In this document: piece after piece, positions 59,721 to 64,000 of the stretch
Layout: every line of letters starts with the position of its first letter
Position numbering within the stretch: position 1 is the first letter of the stretch
Assembly: GCF_019168305.1 (NCBI RefSeq)
Contig: NZ_JAHTBI010000039.1
Coordinates: forward strand, 1-64,000
Source of the DNA: Pseudomonas aegrilactucae
GTDB taxonomy: Bacteria > Pseudomonadota > Gammaproteobacteria > Pseudomonadales > Pseudomonadaceae
DNA: 64,000 nucleotides
Direction of reading: 5' to 3'
Notes under the pieces: generated by a model
The model's database searches: none
Told to the model about the DNA's origin: nothing
Seen by the model: only the letters and a program-made list of their open reading frames with translations
Translations under genes and position numbers: made by a program

Positions 59721-61073
59721 CTAGCGCATGTGCAGGATGATCGGGCTGCTGCTGGCCGGATCGGTGTGCTCACGCAGCGTGCTCACCGCCTGCGCCGGTA
59801 CGGCACTGCCCTGATTGCCCCAGGTGCTGCGCACGAATGTCAGCACCTCGGCGATCTGTTTATCCGACAACTGCTCACGGAAGGCGGGCATGCGATAGGC
59901 ATCCGGCACACCGGCGGTCACGACACGCTGCGAGCCATTGAGGGTGATATTGATCGCCGAGGCGTTCTCCCTGGCCAATGCAGACGTCGCACCTGCCAGC
60001 GGCGGCATCCAGTCGGGCTGCCCCTTGCCGTCCAGGCCGTGGCACGAGGCGCAGTGGGTCACGTAGGTGTGGGCACCCGGCGTGTCCAGGCGCACCGCGG
60101 CCGAAGCCTCCTGATACTGCCATGGCGCCCCGTCGCGCTGGCGGTCGCCAGGCAACGACTTGAGATAACGGGCAATGGCTGCCAGGTCATCGTCGCTCAT
60201 GAACTGCGTGGAGTTGTTGAACGCCTCGGTCATCGAGCCGTAGACCACCGCGTGGCTGTTGCGACCGGTCTTGAGGAACTGCACGATCTGCGGCTCGCTC
60301 CATCGGCCCAGCCCCGTGTTGTGGTCATCACGCAGGCTCGGCGCATACCAGCCATCAAGCAGCGCGCCGGCGAGGTACGGCGTACCGGACTCATCGAGTG
60401 CCTTCTCATTGAACGCCAGGCCGCGTGGGGTATGGCAACTGCCACAGTGCCCGGCGCCCTGGACCAGGTAGGCGCCGCGGCTCCACACCTGATCCTGGCT
60501 GCTGTTGGCCGCATAGGGCTCAGCGTCGACAAACACGCCGTTCCACAGGGCAATCGGCCAGCGCAGGTTCAATGGCCAGGGAATTTCACTCTGGATGTTC
60601 GCCTGCTTGACCGGCGCTACGCCTTTGATGAAGAACGCATACAGCGCACGCACATCGTCGTCGCTGAGCTTGGCGTACGAGGGATAGGGCATGGCGGGGT
60701 ACAGACGGCGGCTGCCGGGTGCCACACCATGGCGCACGGCGCGGTCGAAGTCCGCCAGGCTGTAGTGCCCGATACCGGTTTCTGGCTCGGGCGTGATGTT
60801 GGTGGCATGGATCGCGCCCAGTGGCGTGGCCATTTCCAGGCCGCCCGCGAAGGGCGCACCGCCTGGCACACTGTGGCACGCCACGCAGTCGCTGAGCCTG
60901 GCGACATATTCGCCACGGGCGACCAGCGCCGGGTCGATGGCCGCCACGGCGACCTGATCGTTTTCAAGGCGCGAGTCAGGCTCGCGGGTGACATACCAGG
61001 CCAGCAGGCCTGCCGCGACCAGGCACGGCACGGCCAGCCAGCCAGCGGCTCTTGCGAATCGGCTGTTGTTCAT
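59721..61073 (-). CDS. Triheme cytochrome c
   Basis: This 450-aa protein has an N-terminal signal/anchor (AAGWLAVPCLVAAGLLAWYV) and three heme motifs: CVACH (C63-H67), CGSCH near residue 210 and CASCH near 345. The three-domain architecture matches the cytochrome subunits of alcohol, gluconate and aldehyde dehydrogenases. It should take electrons from the periplasmic molybdenum enzyme encoded next and pass them to the respiratory chain. The stretch between its start and the upstream stop is 17 bases. Confidence 0.93.
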   Translation of the reverse strand: MNNSRFARAAGWLAVPCLVAAGLLAWYVTREPDSRLENDQVAVAAIDPALVARGEYVARLSDCVACHSVPGGAPFAGGLEMATPLGAIHATNITPEPETGIGHYSLADFDRAVRHGVAPGSRRLYPAMPYPSYAKLSDDDVRALYAFFIKGVAPVKQANIQSEIPWPLNLRWPIALWNGVFVDAEPYAANSSQDQVWSRGAYLVQGAGHCGSCHTPRGLAFNEKALDESGTPYLAGALLDGWYAPSLRDDHNTGLGRWSEPQIVQFLKTGRNSHAVVYGSMTEAFNNSTQFMSDDDLAAIARYLKSLPGDRQRDGAPWQYQEASAAVRLDTPGAHTYVTHCASCHGLDGKGQPDWMPPLAGATSALARENASAINITLNGSQRVVTAGVPDAYRMPAFREQLSDKQIAEVLTFVRSTWGNQGSAVPAQAVSTLREHTDPASSSPIILHMR

Positions 61074-61090
61074 GGACGCTCCGGCGCTGA

Positions 61091-63343
61091 TCAGGTGAAG
61101 GTGTGTCGGCTCATGGGCAGGCTGCGAACCCGCTGGCCCGTCAGCGCTGCCACCGCATTGGCCACGGCAGGCGCGACGGCGGGCAGCGGCGGTTCGCCGA
61201 TGCCACCCATTTTTTCCCCGCTCTCGACCACCCGCACATGCACCCGCGCCATCTGCGCAGGCCGCAGAATCGGGTACAGGTCGTAGTTGCGCGCGCGGGG
61301 TTTGCCATCAACCCACACCGCCTCCTCCACCAGGGTCTGCGACAGACCCAGCGCCACTGCACCATTGACCTGAGCGTCGACGATCGCCGGGTTGACGATG
61401 CTGCCGGGATCGATCGCCTGCCAGATATCGTGAACCTTCACCTGCCCGTTCTCGATGGACACCTCGGCGATCACGGCCGTCTGCGTACCGAACGGCGACG
61501 CCATCGCGACCCCGCGCGCACGCTTGGTGCCGTCCTGGGCGGTAAACGGCCCGCGCTTCCAGCCCCCCGACAACTCACCCACCGCCTGCAGCAATGTGCT
61601 CAGGCGCTTGTTGTCACGCAGCATATGCATGCGCAGCTCGAACGGATCCTTGCCGCCCTTGTCGGCCAGTTCATCCAGGAACGATTCGTAGAAAAAATCG
61701 TTGAGCGAGTTGCCCACCGAACGCCAGTAACCCAGCATGGCCGGGCCTTTGACGTAGATCTGGGCGATCCGTTTGTTGGGAATGGCGTAGGCCTTGCCCG
61801 TCAACCCTTCAAGGGCCGTGGGGTCGAGCTTTTCCCCCTGCTTGCCGGCGATGGCCTCGGTAGGGCCTTCGGTGGCACTGATCGCCTCGATGGCCAGCGG
61901 CCAGCCGTCCTTATCCAGGGCGGCGCGGAAATTGACCGCTGCGACAGGGCGCAGCACGTCACGCAGAAACTCTTCCTCGCGGCTCCAGATCAGCTTGACC
62001 GGACGCCCGACCGCCTTGGCCAGGGTGATGGCCTGCGGGTAGGGACTGGCGGAGTCATAAAGAAAGTGCCGCCCGAAGAACCCGCCCAGCAGCGGCGAAT
62101 GCAAGGTGATCTGCGACAGCTCCAGACCGGTGCGTTTGGCGATATCGGCGCGGAACATGTCCGGTGCCTGGTTGGGCAGCCAGATCTCGAGAGAGCCGTC
62201 CGGGTTGAAGCGCGCCAGCGCAGACGGCGGCTCGAGTTGAGCGTGGTTCAGGTACTGGTTGTGGTACGTGGCCTCGACATGGGTCTTGGCATTGGCCAGG
62301 CTCGCGGCAACGTCGCCCTCATTTTCATCGTCGCGGGCAGGCCCTTTTTCGGCGGCCAGGCGCTTGAAGAACGCATCGCTGGAAAAGTCGGCGGGCATCG
62401 GCCGTACGCTGCTGTCGAGCGCAGGCGCCTGCCAGTCGACCTGAATCGCCTCCACCGCACGTTTTGCGTGCCACCAGCGCTCGGCGACCACGGCCACGGC
62501 ACCCGGCAGACGGTGCACCGAATGCACGCCCTTCATGGCCTTGACCTGGTCTTCGTTGCGCAGGTTGCCCACCGTCATCCCCAGGCGAGGGGCATGCTGA
62601 ACGGCGGCGTGCAGCATGCCGTCGACCTTCAGGTCAATGCAGTAGAGCGCCTTGCCGGTGGACTTGTCATAGGCATCGACGCGTTTGACCGGCTTGCCGA
62701 TCCAGCGGAACTGGCTCGGATCACGCAGTTTCACGGTGGCAGGGTCGGGGACCGGCAGGTCCAGCGCATGCTCGGCCAATTCGCCATACGCCAGCGAACG
62801 GCCCGACGCCGCGTGCACCACCTTGCCAGGCTCGGTGGTCAATTCGCCCACCGCCACCCCAAGCCGCTCTGCGCCCGCCTGCAGCAGCATGGCGCGGGCA
62901 AGTGCACCGAGGCGGCGCATGACCGGGTAACTCATGCGCACCGACATGCTGCCACCGGTGATGCGCATGCCGTTGTCCATGACCACATAGGCCTCGCCAG
63001 GCGGCGCGGCTTCGACCAGGAAGGTGGCAGGGTCCGCGTCCAGCTCTTCGCCAACGATCTGCGCCATTGCGGTGAACGTGCCCTGCCCGCCCTCCATGAA
63101 TGGGCACAGCAACCGCACGCGGTTGTCCGGGCGGATCTCCAGAAACGCCGGGACCTGTGTGCCGCGTTCGGCAGTGGTTGCCGCCGCAGCCTGCACCCGG
63201 GTCGAACCAAGCGGCAGGCCGAAGCCCAGTACCAGTGCGCCCACGGCGGTACCGGTCAGAAAACGGCGGCGTGACAGGTTGATCGGGTCAGTCAGCGCAA
63301 GCGCGGGTGCCTCCAGGGCAGGATCGATACGTACGTTCATCAA
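61091..63343 (-). CDS. Molybdopterin-binding aldehyde/N-heterocycle dehydrogenase large subunit
   Basis: This 750-aa large subunit is of the xanthine oxidase family (IorB-like). A twin-arginine signal NLSRRRFLTG lies at about residues 23-32, so the enzyme works in the periplasm. The substrate/cofactor region includes GGFFGRHFLYD and the C-terminal GGIGEPPLPA with the catalytic Glu. Relatives oxidise isoquinoline, aldehydes such as vanillin or nicotinate. The start overlaps the 2Fe-2S gene stop by four bases. Substrate cannot be read; an aldehyde is a common role in Pseudomonas loci of this layout. Confidence 0.9.
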   Translation of the reverse strand: MMNVRIDPALEAPALALTDPINLSRRRFLTGTAVGALVLGFGLPLGSTRVQAAAATTAERGTQVPAFLEIRPDNRVRLLCPFMEGGQGTFTAMAQIVGEELDADPATFLVEAAPPGEAYVVMDNGMRITGGSMSVRMSYPVMRRLGALARAMLLQAGAERLGVAVGELTTEPGKVVHAASGRSLAYGELAEHALDLPVPDPATVKLRDPSQFRWIGKPVKRVDAYDKSTGKALYCIDLKVDGMLHAAVQHAPRLGMTVGNLRNEDQVKAMKGVHSVHRLPGAVAVVAERWWHAKRAVEAIQVDWQAPALDSSVRPMPADFSSDAFFKRLAAEKGPARDDENEGDVAASLANAKTHVEATYHNQYLNHAQLEPPSALARFNPDGSLEIWLPNQAPDMFRADIAKRTGLELSQITLHSPLLGGFFGRHFLYDSASPYPQAITLAKAVGRPVKLIWSREEEFLRDVLRPVAAVNFRAALDKDGWPLAIEAISATEGPTEAIAGKQGEKLDPTALEGLTGKAYAIPNKRIAQIYVKGPAMLGYWRSVGNSLNDFFYESFLDELADKGGKDPFELRMHMLRDNKRLSTLLQAVGELSGGWKRGPFTAQDGTKRARGVAMASPFGTQTAVIAEVSIENGQVKVHDIWQAIDPGSIVNPAIVDAQVNGAVALGLSQTLVEEAVWVDGKPRARNYDLYPILRPAQMARVHVRVVESGEKMGGIGEPPLPAVAPAVANAVAALTGQRVRSLPMSRHTFT

Positions 63344-63795
63344 ACGCTCCCCTTGCCGGCCAGCTCATGCACGGCGGCATGAATGGCGTTGTAGGTGCCG
63401 CAGCGACACAGGTTGACCATCGCGGCCTCGATCTGCGCGTCACTCGGCGTGGGGGTGTGCTTGAGCAGCGCCGTGGCGGCCATGACCTGCCCGGACTGGC
63501 AGTACCCGCACTGGGCAACCTGAAGATCGACCCAGGTAGCGACCACCCGCTTGCCCACGTCATCGGCCTCGATGGCCTCGATGGTGGTGATCTCCCGGCC
63601 GACCACACCCGCCACCGGCGTGACGCACGAGCGCACCACACTGCCGTCCACCAGCACGGAGCAGGCGCCGCACTGCGCCAGTCCGCAGCCGTACTTGGTA
63701 CCCGTCATGCCCAGATCATCGCGGATCACCCACAGCAAGGGCGTATCGGCGTCGGCATCGACCTGATAGGTCTTCTGGTTGATTCGTAGTTCCAT
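63340..63795 (-). CDS. 2Fe-2S subunit of the molybdenum hydroxylase
   Basis: This 151-aa small subunit has the plant-ferredoxin-type cluster motif KYGCGLAQCGACSVLVDG near residues 37-54 and the second cluster CGYCQSGQ ... NLCRCGTYNAIH near 99-139. It has no signal of its own and is probably exported with the Tat-bearing large subunit. It starts the operon: 2Fe-2S, Mo subunit, cytochrome c, XdhC. Confidence 0.93.
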   Translation of the reverse strand: MELRINQKTYQVDADADTPLLWVIRDDLGMTGTKYGCGLAQCGACSVLVDGSVVRSCVTPVAGVVGREITTIEAIEADDVGKRVVATWVDLQVAQCGYCQSGQVMAATALLKHTPTPSDAQIEAAMVNLCRCGTYNAIHAAVHELAGKGSV

Positions 63796-64000
63796 GGCTC
63801 ACCCGCCTGATCATCGGTTGACGTGCATTCTTATAAACGGCGATGCGCAGCGAGGCGCATTACCGGTAACGCTGTTGGTCACGTGAAGGGCTGCTTGATC
63901 GGTATCAGGCAGCAGACGCTCCCGTCGACCAAACTCTAGTCCCTCGACAAGACGTTTTCTATCCACCGCCCTGCATGTCCAGAGGATTAGGCAAGCATTC
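63796..64000. other. Upstream region of the molybdenum hydroxylase operon
   Basis: This is 205 bases to the window edge without a recognisable gene. It should carry the operon promoter. No clear operator was seen. Confidence 0.4.

Noticed and set aside
59730..61286. Plus-strand 518-aa frame opposite the cytochrome gene
   Set aside because: The minus strand carries three CxxCH motifs and a signal; the plus frame has no motif.
61103..63274. Long plus-strand frame opposite the molybdenum subunit
   Set aside because: It is rich in Arg, Gly and His with no domain, a typical shadow of the real minus-strand gene.
1..64000. CRISPR array, tRNA or rRNA genes
   Set aside because: No regularly spaced direct repeats of suitable size and no cloverleaf or rRNA core sequences were recognised.

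Overview
The window looks like a fluorescent Pseudomonas chromosome, probably of the putida/fluorescens type. It is GC-rich with tightly packed, coupled operons. It carries an OprD-type porin, LysR/AraC/TetR/MarR regulators next to small catabolic operons, HMG-aldolase (RraA-like) genes, and a sulfur-amino-acid cluster that I recall having a relative in P. aeruginosa. No rRNA, tRNA or CRISPR array was recognised. All assignments come from reading sequence motifs; no database search was possible.

Region by region. (1) 0.3-12.4 kb is a likely defence island. A minus-strand operon encodes an unrecognised 440-aa protein, a PLD-like protein and an SNF2-type helicase. It lies head to head with a plus-strand operon of three different dynamin-like GTPases. 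Both operons have 4-nt start/stop overlaps throughout, and a 170-bp divergent control region joins them. The 440-aa gene starts inside a seven-copy hexanucleotide repeat. (2) 12.4-13.7 kb is gene debris: GGGGGT-rich repeats like those next to island integrases, a cytochrome b561 relic and a strong terminator. (3) 13.7-20.5 kb holds an AGCS sodium:amino acid symporter, an alpha/beta hydrolase, a LysR regulator and, divergently, three tandem RraA/HMG-aldolase paralogues coupled to an aminotransferase. This is a plausible route from a hydroxylated amino acid to pyruvate. (4) 20.6-22.0 kb has a ParDE-like toxin-antitoxin pair with an operator palindrome, a diverged second copy of the repeat at the left edge of the window, and a broken reading frame.

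(5) 22.0-29.4 kb is an iron or metal-chelate uptake operon: TonB receptor, Tat-exported binding protein, FecCD-like permease, ATPase, an NtaA-type flavin monooxygenase and a TetR regulator, followed by a decayed MFS transporter. (6) 29.8-34.7 kb holds a YkgJ-like Cys-cluster protein and a WYL-regulated operon of unknown function: a frameshifted membrane protein, a TerB-like protein and a glycine-rich membrane protein. A 40-aa membrane peptide lies just upstream. A broken PD-(D/E)XK-like gene follows at about 35 kb. (7) 35.5-45.5 kb contains small catabolic and regulatory units: PAS-LuxR regulator, thiolase, acyl-CoA ligase, MFS transporter, aldo/keto reductase, thioesterase with MarR, SDR with AraC, and a second AraC.

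(8) 45.7-50.9 kb is a carboxylic-acid uptake and activation operon: AAHS transporter, nitroreductase-like protein, acyl-CoA ligase and OprD porin. (9) 50.9-58.6 kb is a sulfur-compound cluster: LysR, amino-acid-type ABC importer, thiol dioxygenase and a very large protein with four rhodanese domains fused to a Cys/Met-metabolism PLP enzyme. (10) 58.7-63.8 kb is a periplasmic molybdenum hydroxylase operon: 2Fe-2S subunit, molybdopterin subunit with Tat signal, triheme cytochrome c and XdhC.

The strongest candidate for an undescribed system is region 1. The WYL-controlled operon in region 6 is second.
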